From Lantana camara (lineage: Eukaryota > Streptophyta > Magnoliopsida > Lamiales > Verbenaceae): 64,000 nt of DNA. The translations under genes and the position numbers were made by a program. A model generated the notes under the pieces. That model was not told the DNA's origin and did no database searches. It saw only the letters and a program-made list of their open reading frames with translations. Numbering within the stretch: the first letter of the stretch is position 1; each line of letters opens with the position of its first letter. The stretch spans positions 26,592,001-26,656,000 of the forward strand of contig CM074864.1 of the NCBI GenBank assembly GCA_037501455.1, given 5' to 3'. This document shows, one piece after another, positions 11,688 through 23,565 of this stretch.

Positions 11688-12703
11688 ATACTTCACTTTT
11701 CAGGTACTTTTGGTCGTGGTCGTGCTAGGCGGGAGTTGAGTCAGGTCTTGCATTTTCCCGAGTTTAGCATTGTACCTTTCATGTATAGTACTTTTGAGAT
11801 CTCATGTTATGATCATTGTTATCACCTTTTGGATACTTGGACGTGTATAGCACCTATGAGATGATAATGTATTGATAGTTAATGTTGGTACCTATTATGT
11901 ACATACTTTGGTAAATATGGTATCTATACGTATTAATTGAAATGCTTCCACTTTGAACTTCATGTTTGGTTTGTATATGTTGGGGAGTGTCCCGCCTAGC
12001 TCGTTGTTTTCTTGATTGTCACCCGTTCGCTATATGTTCGGTTTATGTACGGATCGTCCATTTCGTATGTGGATCGGGCTATAGTGCGGGGGATGTAGTG
12101 CCTTGGGGGTAAGGGTGCTACAGTATAGCATAGTTGTTTAAAGGTAAGATCGTTATGTATTGTTATGTTCAGTAGCGGGTTATGTATTGCTCTGTATTCG
12201 TATTGGTATTTGTATTGGTATTTGATGGGCCCCGGAGCCTGTGAGTCAGGACACCCGGTACGACAGTAGGCCGTTGGATTAAGCCTGAGCGTAGTCTCCA
12301 CCTTCATAGGACTAACCCAGAACCCGGCTAGGAGGTTTGGTAGGGGGATAGGAACCTGAGAGTTGAGTGTGCGCGCTCCTCTCTTCTGTACGGATGGTTA
12401 GGCTCGTGCAACCCTTCCATCACCGGAGAAGGAGGTTATTCTGTAAGTATGCTATTTGTTTATTTGTCTTTGCTTATTTGATTAGTCAGAGGAGCCCAAG
12501 ATCGGATCAGGTACTCGTACCCACCGAGTTATGCATGTTTTACTCTGTGAGTTCGTGAAACGAGGATAGGCTTATAATTAAGATAAAATATGATTCTTTT
12601 GGAGTTATAAGCTAAGACATGTTATGAATTTGTTAACTTTTGTTAAGATTTGATATATAAGATTCGTAAGAATTTGTTAAGTTCTGTCAGTTTTGATAAG
12701 AAT

Positions 12704-12708
<5 letters not shown>

Positions 12709-12736
<28 letters not shown>
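12709..12736. repeat. (TA)n microsatellite in 5' LTR of D
   Basis: About 14 TA units. The corresponding place in the 3' LTR (about 28147-28155) is far shorter. Confidence 0.9.
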
Positions 12737-12740
<4 letters not shown>

Positions 12741-13343
12741 AGGCAAATGTTTTAGTGTGCAAAAACTATCCCTGAGTTCACGAACATTACGTGTTGTATG
12801 TGTTTTGCTCTCTGTACGTATGTAGTGTGTGTTGGTAGCCCCTCACTCAGTCTATGTGACTAACCCCTCTCCCCTTTTGTTTTTTGTGTGTAGGTGTCGA
12901 GTCCTTGGAGTTTGTCGAGTCTTTGTTTCATTCTAGTCTGTTGCATTTAGCATATTTTGGATTTTTATAAGTATGAACTTTTGATTATGTATATGTTGAT
13001 AATTTATGAATTTGATATTTCGGGACAGGCTTCTAGGAAACAGTTTGAACCCGTTTGCATTTATGATTTATGTTAATATTCGGTATTAGGTATCTATGCT
13101 AGTTAAACCCGTCACCTGTTGCTTGTGTTTTAAATTGTGATTTTATGATTCGCTTCCCCATACGCATTTTGTTTGGTGGTTTGTTCTTTTGGCAGGGTCT
13201 ACGCTCTGCCTAGCTTAGGTGTGTGTCTGTCGGCCTCCCGTTCGCCTTTGCTTGGTTCATGTACGGGGTTCCTCCTCGTATGTGGATTGGGCTTAGATAC
13301 GGGGGATGTGGTGACCCACCATTAGGGGTGCTACATCCTAAAG

Positions 13344-13355
13344 TGGTATCAATGC
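13344..13355 (+). other. Primer-binding site of element D
   Basis: tggtatcaatgc lies 8 bp after the LTR end. It resembles the initiator-Met tRNA complement TGGTATCAGAGC used by plant LTR elements, with two mismatches. Confidence 0.75.
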
Positions 13356-13590
13356 AATACATCCTGCCCGTTGTGTCGGTCTAAGTCGAATGGCATAGGA
13401 CAACATGATTATATGTTTACATTTGCATTATGATTTGCTATAATATATCTTAATATTCACTTTCTTTTTTATACATCTTACATGATGCATTGCATTTTTC
13501 CTAGTTGCTCTTACTTGACTTGTCTATTTGGCATTCTCACGTACTAACCGACATGTATATATCTATATTGTAGCTGTTGGAATTTTCAGG

Positions 13591-14643
13591 ATGCCACCAC
13601 GTCGACAAGATTTCGGTCAACCATCCCATCTACATCCTTATAACCGAGAGCGACCATCAACCGAAGCACAACCTATGAATCCGATAACAACCTTATATTG
13701 GGACTCCAGGACCTTTAATCCTCCCCTGTTTAGAGAAGGCAATGATATCCCGGCTGAAGAATGGATCTCTAAAGTAGAAAGTATCTTCGAAGTATGGCCA
13801 TGAAACTCCCAAGATAAAGCCTGTCTTACCATTCTACTCCTACAAGGACAAGCGAGACAACGGTGGAAAAGAGTTGCCCGACAAATTGAAGCAACGAGCG
13901 AAGGATTGACATGGGATACCTTCGTTCGGGAATTTAGAAAATGGTATACTCCGGCTATTTTACGAGACCGAAGATTTGAAGGGTTTTGTACCCTAAAACA
14001 AGAAAATAAAATGGTCATAGAGTACATTGAAGAATTTGAGAGGCTAGGTACGTACATGCCTTATATTATGAACAAAGAGGAGATAAAGACTTGGCACTTT
14101 ATGGAAGGACTTCGTGATGAGTTTAAGGAGGCCTTAATTGCGGAGGATATGAGCACATGGGATAAAGCTACAACGAGAGCTTTAAGGGTCAAGAATCGAA
14201 GATTAACGAGGGGCAAAGAAGAAGAGAATTTGGGACCGAGAGGCAAATTAGGATTTTGCCCGAATCTACAAATGGAAGAAAGATTCCAACCTCCTGGTAT
14301 CCAAGCTAAGAAGAAAAGGATTCGGTGAAAGAAACATAAATCCAGGGATCCTCTGAGACCAAGGGTAGAACCTCAACCGTGTGCTTACTATCGAGGAAGT
14401 AATCACGCCTACAACTCGTGTTGGGATAGGCTGAAGAAGTGCTACTCGTGTGGATCAAAGGAACATATGGTTGCCATATGTGATCAAGCTAAGGCTAACA
14501 AGCAATGGAAACGTGAACAAAGGCTTCAATTTGGAAACCAACATGAATCCAAAGACGGAGGTATTTGCATTCATGGCACGTGCATCCATAACATATTTAA
14601 AATTTTGCACTTATTTATTTATTGTGCCATAATTGTTAATTAA
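13591..14643 (+). pseudogene. gag (capsid/nucleocapsid) pseudogene of element D
   Basis: Gag forms the particle that packages retrotransposon RNA. One frame runs from ATG at 13591 (start MPPRRQDFGQ, typical of plant gypsy gag) to TAA at 14641-14643, 350 codons. It is broken by in-frame TGA codons at 13801-13803 and 14326-14328. The middle (about residues 55-190, with RQRWKR, TWDTFVREFRKWY and MEGLRDEFK) has the retrotransposon gag fold signature. Near residues 270-285 is a knuckle-like CAYYRGSNHAYNSC in which one Cys is Tyr. At 14440-14481 is an intact CX2CX4HX4C zinc knuckle (CYSCGSKEHMVAIC). No protease or other pol domain follows. An in-frame ATG at 13528 would add 21 residues, but the MPPRR start is preferred by family resemblance. 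The last ~25 codons overlap a block shared with elements E and I. Confidence 0.88.
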
Positions 14644-14724
14644 GTGTTACTATGTGCTCGGGTGATAATTATGTGATGCATCCCAATTGCAATTTGACCC
14701 GACATGCATATTTAGTGTCTACTT
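14568..14724 (+). repeat. Shared internal block, copy in element D
   Basis: Begins gcattcatggcacgtgcatc and ends with cgacatgcat...tagtgtctac. Related copies lie in E (24942-25110) and, inverted, in I (63112-63282). It overlaps the end of the gag frame here, but there is no gag in the other two. The function is unknown. Confidence 0.6.
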
Positions 14725-16177
14725 TTGGGGTGATGCCATTCTTTCACCACCGAGCGTTGTTCAAGAAAATTTGGGGGGAAGATGGTTGTAGTATGGAATC
14801 GGTTTGGGGAGAATCAACAAGCAAGGTTGCAGTTGGAAAAGATGGTTAGGGTGAGGGTCGAAATTGAGGATTTTTTTTAAGATCGGGTGAGGATTGGTAA
14901 AACGAAGAAGGTGTTGATGAAGATTGGGTTGGGAAGTCTACAAACAAGATTGAAGATTCAAGGAAATTGGGGCTTATTTTGAAGGGGAGTTATTTTCCCT
15001 AATGCGGTACTGTGATAAAAGTGCCGAAGATGGAATGATTAATCTACAAGAGACACTAACGAAGATTCTATTGACAGGCACAAAATAGGATTAATCAAGA
15101 CCTCGTGGTATGGAGATTGATTCACTATCCAATCTTGCCTTCATAGAAGGAGTTGAAGAGAATTAACAGAGGACTTTCGTTGAGCTCTTGAAGGACTTCA
15201 AAGGATCAAGATGAAATCTTGAAGGAAGTCATGGGTTAAAGGTGAGATGACAAGAGACAATTTGGTGATGGAGAAAAGTGCTCGGATAAAGAGACTTCGG
15301 ATGGACTTCTCTTATATTCCAAGGAAAGAGTGGATCATCTTAACGAAGAGGAACTACGATTACAAGATAATACCGCTTCTTTGGGATTTCTACGAGCAAG
15401 TATTCAAGTAGAGAATCCGGACTAAGGCCGTTGGTGATGAATTAAAGATTGAGGGATTAAATTCCTAGGAACGATAACAAGACCAAGAGAACACTTAAGA
15501 GTGCAAGATTGGGTTAGAGAAAATTTTGAGGATAGGCAACAACTATGGAATGAAGACCGGGATGATGTTCGTCGCACTAGATGCATTGGGAATTTCAAGG
15601 CATGGTTGAGGGCTAGGGGACTTCGGCTTTGAGCACATCATCATAAGATCAAATTTTCCACTTGGGTGAACGGTACATTTAAACATACAAATCACGTGCA
15701 TCATGAATTTTAAGTTTATTTTGTATTTTGAGTGTTTGAGAGTGTTACTTCAGTAAGATGAGGGTCGAGCTTTGCAACAATTCAACAAGCCTCTTTGAAG
15801 AGTCGGTGATGTAAGAAGAGGGTCCGGATGTTAGACACTTCAAACCTTAGATGGAGGACAAGAAGGAGATTAGGTTCGAGCTTGGTTATGTGAGTGGCAT
15901 GAGTTCTAGCTACGCCCTTTGAGAGAACACCGAGCTCGAGAGTTTACTTAAATATACTCAAACAGTGAGAGTTGAATCTACCTTAGACCCTCTTATCGTG
16001 CTAGTCGATCGAGCAATTCAAATAACCTGATTGATTTGAAGATTCAAACCCCTTGTGCTTGAAGACCTTTCTCGAGCTAACCCTCGTCGGGACATCATGA
16101 ACCTCGAACTTGGGTGAATACAGAAAGTTGTTCGACCTTGAAACTCGAGCAGGCGAACCTACGGACCAGGTTCTCTT
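14725..16177 (+). other. Noncoding internal sequence of element D
   Basis: 1.45 kb, purine-rich on the plus strand, with no open frame over 100 codons and no recognisable retrotransposon motif. It occupies the place where pol would be in an autonomous element. Confidence 0.7.
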
Positions 16178-16188
16178 AAGGGGGGAGA
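16178..16188 (+). other. Polypurine tract of element D
   Basis: aaggggggaga immediately before the 3' LTR start (tgtgacacc at 16190). It primes plus-strand synthesis in LTR elements. Confidence 0.85.
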
Positions 16189-17131
16189 TTGTGACACCCC
16201 GTCTTCTCAGCAATCCAGGTATGGCGCTAAGAGAGAGTTTAATTCTGTATTTTTGTGACTTATATGTTCTTCGCATGTCTCACATGTTAATTGTATTTTA
16301 TTTTAAGTATGTACGCATTAAAATTAAATTAAATGTACTTGGACTCAATCGTCCAATATTTGCAAATACGGGACCTAATTTTAATTAGGGTGTTTTAAGC
16401 CTTCTGGCTACCTTGAGCTCGGGAATTCAAATTCAAATTCTGACTTCACTTTTGGATTCATTTTGATGATACTGGTCCAGCGGGACTAGCCTTGCCTTTT
16501 TCTAAAGTCGTTTGACCTCCCTAACGATTTAATTTCTAACCGATTGAACCGAACCCGTCTTGAACCGAACCGGACCGAACCCCTCCTTCTTCTGCATTTG
16601 GGGCTGAACTTAATGATGAGGAAGAGAAGAAAGAGATTTGGCACTATTTACTCTCCACCTTTGAGCTCAAGTTCCGGTTTCCTCGCTCGCCTGATCAACG
16701 ATCTGAGGTAAGATTTGAATTTCTCTATTCGAGTGCGTCATTTCTTCCCAATTGAATCTTGTTTTAAGTGCTTGAATCCATGACATTCATGAAGATGATG
16801 AATAGCTCTCTTACCTCCATCTTTGAATCGAATGCTCTAAGATTTATATATGTTACTCTTTTAAGCTTCCTTGTCCCTTATTTGTTGAAATTTGGAGTGT
16901 TGGTTGAACACTTCTTGAACCTCCATTGATGGAGCTTGAAATCCATGAAAATGGAAACTTGTTTTCTACCTTGTTTCATGCCTATTTGATGATGGAATAT
17001 GTTAGAGCATGTATATATGAACTTATGTCTTGAATTTGAGGTGATTTGGTGGAGATTTGCTTGTGTTTTGACGATTTTTTGCTTCTCCGGCATTAATGCC
17101 CTATTTTCCTGTGTATTTTGGGCCTGTATTG

Positions 17132-17220
17132 AATCCACGGTCATGGATTTTGGCCTTGAAGAAATCCACGGCCATGGATTTGAGGCAGGGACTCTGGATG
17201 GGATCCACGGTCATGGATCC
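17132..17220 (+). promoter_or_regulatory. Palindrome cluster, 3' LTR of D, copy 1
   Basis: Sites 17132-17149, 17163-17180 and 17201-17220 (ggatccacggtcatggatcc). All three have CATGG where the 5' LTR has mostly CGTGG, a CpG to CpA change as expected from decay of methylated cytosine. Confidence 0.7.
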
Positions 17221-18759
17221 TCCCCTATTTTCTGTTTGAGTTTGTTTTGTTACGTTGACCCTTCATCCGAGCTTCGATTGACCTGAATTTTGGACACAAT
17301 CAACCTTTTTGAGTCTAGAACATTCTCCAATTTGAATCACCCCAAAATTCATTCTATATTATGAGATATAACCGTTTGAACTTTGTGTCGCCACTTCGCC
17401 GGAATTCTGCTTTTGTCCAACTTCAAACCTAGGCCATTTTCGCCTCGCTTTGAACCATGATTCGAACCATATACCATTTGAAACATCTATATGTCTAATT
17501 TCATTTCAAAAAAAATGAGAATTAATAAAGTTCTGATCGTTTTCCTACAATTTCTCTGTTTTGGAAAATTTCCGGCTTTTGCCCGTTTTTGCTCTGAACC
17601 ATTTCTTATGCTTTTCTGCAGCTTTTCTTGCACCTTTTCACCTATGAACTTGATCCCAACATTTTGAGACATATGTATGTGTATGTATTTATTTTTATAT
17701 GCATTTTACGTTGCTTTTGTAATGTGATATGTGTGCATACATGAACTTTGCCTATCTAATTGCGTCTCTTTAGTGCCTATACATATGCCATGCGTCTATG
17801 TGGTTCACCATTGATTCTAAGTTCCGTGTTTTGTCTTTAGTTTGTTCAGGTTCACCCGAGGTGGTGTTACGTTAGCTGTGTTGATTCCGGGGTGGATCAA
17901 TCGTCTCGTTCTTGGTTCCGTTAGTGTAAGGTGAGGTTAAGTTATAGTTAAACCCTATGAAATGTGCTCGTTTTCTATGAATGCGAACTATAACCTTAAG
18001 TATAAGTAAATATGTGCGAAATATGTATGCTTAGGAATATGTTAAGCCTTTGCAAGTATGATACGCTATGTACAAGCCTATGTACGCTTGTTTTGATTTG
18101 TTATTTATTTTTTCGGGTTGCAAAATTAAACTATGCTTCAAACCGTGAGCCTCTTATGAGCCGAAAGCTATGAGCTATTGACCAAACCCCTCCTTCTTCT
18201 TCATTTGGGGCTGAACGTAATGAAGAGGAAGAGAAGGAAGAGATTTGGCACTATTCACTCTCCACCTTTGAGCTCAAGTTCCGGTGTCCTCGCTCGCGCG
18301 ATCAATGATCTGAGGTAAGATTTGAAATTCTCTCTTCGATTGCGTCGTTTCTTCCCGATTGAATCTTGTATTAAGTGCTTGAATCCGTGGCTTTCATGAA
18401 GATGATGAATAGTGCTTATATGTGAAAATTTTGCTCTCTTACCTCCATCTTTGAATCGAATGCTCTAAGATTTATATATGTTACTCTTTCAAGCTTCCTT
18501 GTCCCTTCTTTGTTGAAATTTGGAGTGTTGGTTGAATACTTCTTGAACCTCCATTGATGGATTTTGAAATCCATGAAAATGGAAACTTGTTTTCTACCTT
18601 GTTTTCTGCCTATTTGATGATGGAATATGTTAGAGCATGTGTATATGAACTTATATCTTGAATTTGAGGTGATTTGGTTGAGATTTGCTTATGTTTTGAT
18701 GATTTTTGACTTCTCCCGCGTTAATGCCCTATTTTCCTGCGTATTTTGGGCCTGTATTG

Positions 18760-18848
18760 AATCCACGATCGTGGATTTTGGCCTTGAAGAAATCCACGGT
18801 CGTGGATTTGGGGCAGGGACTCTGGATGGGATCCATGGTCATGGATCC
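18760..18848 (+). promoter_or_regulatory. Palindrome cluster, 3' LTR of D, copy 2
   Basis: Sites 18761-18776 (atccacgatcgtggat, perfect), 18791-18808 (one central mismatch) and 18829-18848 (ggatccatggtcatggatcc). Confidence 0.72.
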
Positions 18849-21249
18849 TCTCCTATTTTCTGTTTGACTTTGTTTTGTTACATTGACCCTTCATCTGAGC
18901 TTCGATTGACCTGAATTTTGGACACAATCAACCTTTTTGAGTCTAGAACATTCTCCAATTTGAATCACCCCAAAATTCATTCTATATTATGAGATATAAC
19001 CGTTTGAACTTTGTGTCGCCACTTCACCGGAATTCTGCTTTTGTCCAACTTCAAACCTAGGCCATTTTCGCCTCGCTTTGAACAATGATTCGAACCATAT
19101 ACCATTTGAAACATCTATGTGTCTAATTTCATTTCAAAAAAAATGAGAATTAATCAAGTTATGATCGTTTTCCTATAACTTGTCCGTTTAGGAAAATTTC
19201 CAGCTTTTGCCCGTTTTTGCTCTGAACCATTTCTTATGCTTTTCTTCAGTTTTTCTTGCACCTTTTTGCGTCTAAACTTGATCCTAACTTTTTGAGACAT
19301 ATGTATGTGTATGTATTTATTCTTATATGCATTTTCCGTTTCTTTTGTAATGTGATATGTATGCATACATGAACTTTGCCTACGTAATTGCATCTCTTAA
19401 GTGCCTATGCATATGCCATGCGTCTATGTGGTTCATCCTTGTGTCTAAGTTCCGTGTTTTATCTTCAGTTTGTTCAGGTGCACCCGGGGTGGTGTTACGT
19501 TAGCTGTGTTGATTCCGGGGTGGATCAATCGTCTCGTTCTTGGTTCCGTTGGTGTAAGGTGAGGTTAGGTTATAGTTAAACCCTATAAAATGTGCTCGTT
19601 TTCTATGCATGCGAACTATAACCTTAAGTATAAGTAAATATGTGCGAAATATGTACGCTTAGGAATGTGTTAAGCCTTTACAAGTATGATACGCTATGTA
19701 CAAGCCTATGTACGCTTGTTTTGATTTGTTATTTATTTGTTCGGGTTGCAACATTAAACTATACTTCAAACCGTGAGCCTCTTATGAGCTGGAAGCTACG
19801 AGCTACGGATATGCTAAGGAGTTTGCAACGCCCCAACTTTTCAGTATTTTAAAATGACATATGTGTTTACTAAATTGCGCAAATTAATCGGCTTTCAGTG
19901 TTTTCTATAATTAAAATTTTAAAACATAATTAAATTTTATTGTTTAATTGTTAAATAGGTGATTAATTGAAATATATGCAATATTTGAATTTGAATTTAT
20001 ATGAATAATTATGTGTCTCCTAATTGTGTGTTTAAATTATTTAATTGCGCAATTAACCGTTTTGATAATTCTTATTTCATTTTAATAAATTTTATATATA
20101 TATACACAAATATATTACGTTAGATTTATTTTTTAAAATATTTAAAAGGGGATTCTTAATTTTATTTGAATTTTGGATTATATGAAATCTTGAAGATTTG
20201 CATTTACATGACAAGTTGCGCGCCGTTACTATATGAAATGAATCCGGAATTTTGTGGAAATTTAATATGTCGTAGATATGGGTGTCATGAATGTGTACGT
20301 ATGCTCGTTTTACCTTTTCGAATTCTTTTGAGTGCGTTGTAAATTTATTTGGTATGTTTGGAACCAAACCGGGGGCTAACTGGCACCTAGCGCACCCTTG
20401 GTTCCGTATGTGATATCTTGAGCTAGGGAACTCGGAATCGAGTTTCGTCAACTCGGTTGAACTTGTAACGAAAATTGGGGTTCAATAAAGTTAGCCTCAT
20501 GTTTTTCTAAGATCATTTGAACCCCTAAAATTCAACCGAAACATGCAACGTTCGCCAAAACTGCCACATTTTGCTAAAAGAGCCATAACTTATTCAAATC
20601 TTGCCAAATTAACCATGGTTGGAGGCTATGGAACCCTAGTTAAACCCAATATCTGACCCTTATCCCCCTAACCCGAACTAACCTTCACAACCTAGAGACA
20701 TATCAGTCCCAAGTCTCTGTTCCAGTTCCACTCCCATAACCATGCCCAACCTTGGAGATTCAAGCTCAAATCTCTCTCAAGAAAACATCCAATTCACAAG
20801 GTGAGTTTAGGGTTGTGATATACATCCAATATGTGTCATTTTAAGCTATGCATCCCTAATTTTGAGCATGGTTTCTTGGATTTATGGCTGAAAAGAGAAA
20901 TAGTTAGGTTATGAGCATGGTTATTGATCTCATCCATTTCTTGATGAATTTGATTGATTTAAAGCATGAAAGTGATCATCTTAACTCCCTTATTGCATTT
21001 ATGGACATGTATGTTGTGGTAGTTGAGAATTGGTTGAGTTACCATTAATGAATTTTGAATGAAAATGGAGTTTTTCTCCCTTCTTCCTTCGTGTTGCTGC
21101 TGCTGCGTTTTGAGGATTGTTTGGGGCCTGATTGTGCTGAGTTTTATTGCATATTTTTTATCTTAACTTACCTGAGTATGTTGGTTGGAGATTGAATGGT
21201 GTTGCTCTGTTTTTCACGCTGTTCTGCTACGTCTTTTGCTGGTGCGTAG

Positions 21250-21407
21250 GGTCGCGCCCGCGACCTGCTTTGAGTGTAATTGTTTTCGCGCCCGCGACTG
21301 AGTTTTTGGCTGCTCTCGTACTTTGGAAAAATTGTTCAAAAATACAGATTTTAAACGGGTAGCGGCCGCTACCATTTCTTGAAGAAAATGGGTCGCGGCC
21401 GCGACCC
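21250..21407 (+). promoter_or_regulatory. Palindrome cluster in 5' LTR of E (GGTCGCGG / GGTAGCGG type)
   Basis: Sites: 21250-21265 (ggtcgcgcccgcgacc), 21286-21297 (tcgcgcccgcga), 21358-21373 (ggtagcggccgctacc, perfect) and 21390-21407 (gggtcgcggccgcgaccc, perfect 18 bp). The region is deleted from the 3' LTR of E. Confidence 0.78.
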
Positions 21408-21597
21408 TGTTCAGTTTTTCGTCAATTTCAGTTTTCCAGTCATTGCACGGTTTTAAATTGCTTCCTAATTACTTCTTTGCATGCATGGCTTTGTATATAA
21501 ATATATATATATACGTAAATGCTGCATGCATGCTGTTATGATTTAGTTGTTTAATTTTAAAATATGCATGCATAATTATTCATGCAATACGTGCATT

Positions 21598-21645
<48 letters not shown>

Positions 21646-22376
21646 TTAATGCATGTTTAATGTATATATATTTAATTATTGTTTATTTTATTTTAAAATT
21701 TTAGAATTTAATTGTTATTCATTTTGTGTTATTTAATTTCCGAACATGATTTAAATGTTTATATTTGTCTATTTTATAATTGTAAACATGTTACTACGTG
21801 CGATGATCGTTATTTGAATTTCCTTCGATTATTTGGTATGATTTATGAAAGTGATGAACTTAAATGAATTGAATGATTCTTGAAATGAATTTATTGAACG
21901 TTTAAATGTCTAGGAAATATTAATCGTGCACATGAACGATTCCTTGGCATAATATCAGCTCTTGTGCTTTCATAACCTATGTTATACTTGTCGCATATGA
22001 TTTACGACTCGAATTGAGGAAATATAAGAAAGATAGAGAATGCATGACTATGGAACCATCCTGTTTTGAACGTTGTGAGGAGTTAATTGAATCTATAACC
22101 TCATGACATGAATTATATTTCGTATGCATCTCATATCATGGTTAATTCATTGCCGTGCGTCATATATGGTACATTTGGAGTCTTGAGTCTCATGAATTCA
22201 TTGCATTGTCCTTTGTACAGTTTTCTCCAGGGCGGAGAATTGCCGGGTTCCTAGGACACTTCCGAGTCCTCTTGCTTCTTCTTAATTTTGGTTGGTAACG
22301 TAAAGACTGGTGGGTTTCTCTTCTATTAGTTAAAACCGACCCGATATATTCCAATGTGTATATTTCAAGCGAAAGG

Positions 22377-22378
<2 letters not shown>

Positions 22379-22438
<60 letters not shown>
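22379..22438. repeat. (TA)n microsatellite in 5' LTR of E
   Basis: About 29 TA units. The same place in the 3' LTR (26401-26416) has about 8, so it has changed length since insertion. Confidence 0.95.
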
Positions 22439-22441
<3 letters not shown>

Positions 22442-23092
22442 GTTGTTTTTAAGGAGTCTATGATTTTGATTGTTAAACCCTTTGTCTTTTTGAACACTTA
22501 CCCATTATTTTGGCGAGGACATGATTGATTGATTGCACGGGCCCAGGGACTGGGTACATGAGGCTATCCGGAGAGGCAAGGGTCGACGGTGATCCCATGT
22601 GCTAGTCCGATATTGTAGCGGTGACACCGGCCCTCGCTAGGAGTTTTAGCGGGGAATGGGAGCTGAGTGCCAATTGGGGAATTCATGTAACCCCATTGGT
22701 CAATGATTGGGTGGCCGGGTCTTGCTAACCTCGTCCACTACCCGGAGGAAGAAGGTGTAATTGTTAATGCATGAATGAATGATAATAATTGAATGATCAA
22801 ATGATTGATTGATTGAAATGATTGTTGCATGATCGGTAATGAATAAAGATTTTGCACACACGAGGTGTAGGTTGGAGATTTTACAACCCCCCCCCCCCCA
22901 CCGGGCTCACGTTTTGACCAATTGAATGATTGAATTAAATTGATTGTTATAATCCCGAACGTTGTTTTAATTTGTTTTCACCCACTTGGGAAATATCTAA
23001 AAACCTCGCACGGGATTATAGCTTGCATGTGTGGGTGTTTAAATTCTGCAGTATTATATTAATATACCCATTTTATACCCACCAGTCTCGTA

Positions 23093-23109
23093 TAGACTGA
23101 ACCCGGTTT
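23093..23109 (+). other. CAGTC hairpin of LTR E (5' copy)
   Basis: Stem CAGTCT / AGACTG with loop CGTAT. The 3' LTR copy at 27065-27081 is identical. TATA-like sequences (ttaatatacccattttatac) lie just upstream. Confidence 0.65.
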
Positions 23110-23565
23110 GTTTTCAGTTTTCTTGCAGGTTTGGAGTGCTAGGCGGGAGTCGAGTCTGTTAAGTCTTTCGGTCAAGTCGGAGTCGGTTCATATGCATATT
23201 GTATCATAACTTGGTTAAGTTGAAAATGTAAGATTTCTATCGATTATTACTATATTATGAACCGTTATTGGTGTTTTAAAATTTACGTTTTTGTTGGAAC
23301 TTCGGGAGTAGGTACCTATGTTAGTGGAACCCGTCTTTAAGATTGATTTAATCTTTTGAATTCATTCCACGTCAGTAATTTGTGCTTGTTTATTGGAACT
23401 GATTTAAATAATTGCTATAGTTTTAGTTCCCGCCTAGCCTATGGAGTGAGTGAGTCCCCGTTCGCTATGAGCTAGGTTCATGTATGGATTATCCATTTCA
23501 TGTGTGGATCAGGCTCATAGTACGGGGGATGTGGCGTCTTCCGGTTGGGGTGCTACATCTTTAAG

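Larger units (their letters stand above)
9471..12122 (+). mobile_element. Solo LTR C, target duplication GTATA
   Basis: Bounded by tgtaacgccccgg (9471) and gggtgctaca (ending 12122), with a perfect duplication gtata at 9466-9470 and 12123-12127. The equivalent place in D's 3' LTR (about 27555-27575, cgtatgtatagcatagttg) is uninterrupted. It is effectively an empty site confirming the insertion and its exact borders. 2652 bp, no internal region. Confidence 0.95.
7450..13335 (+). repeat. 5' LTR of element D, split by solo LTR C
   Basis: LTR sequence is 7450-9470 plus 12128-13335, about 3.2 kb without C. It ends ggggtgctaca directly before the primer-binding site. The start matches 16190 (tgtgacaccccgtc followed by cagcaatccagg-like sequence). 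A weak CAGTC hairpin is at 12848-12862 (one arm changed to GACTA). The inverted pair seen in other LTRs is degraded here. Short reading frames inside it (for example 8279-8566) recur only because the LTR copies are similar. Confidence 0.88.
16574..19823 (+). repeat. 1.6-kb tandem duplication inside the 3' LTR of D
   Basis: 16574-18180 and 18181-19823 are direct copies, both beginning acc(g/a)aacccctcc and both containing the palindrome triplet. The 5' LTR has one copy (about 7840-9455), so the duplication occurred after insertion. It predates E, which sits in copy 2. Confidence 0.88.
19824..23557 (+). repeat. 5' LTR of element E
   Basis: Starts tgcaacgcccc and ends ggggtgctaca next to the primer-binding site. 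It contains palindromes (21250-21407), (TA)n runs (21603-21640; 22379-22438), a C-tract (22887-22899), the CAGTC hairpin (23093-23109) and the inverted pair gctaggcggga (23148-23158) / tcccgcctagc (23428-23438). Confidence 0.93.

Noticed and set aside
14725..16177. Possible degenerate pol in element D
   Set aside because: No protease, reverse-transcriptase or integrase motif found in any frame by eye, and the stretch is only half the length needed.
22887..22899. C-tracts here and at 26863-26880 as G-quadruplex candidates
   Set aside because: A single homopolymer run rather than four spaced tracts; best explained as a variable mononucleotide repeat in the E LTR.
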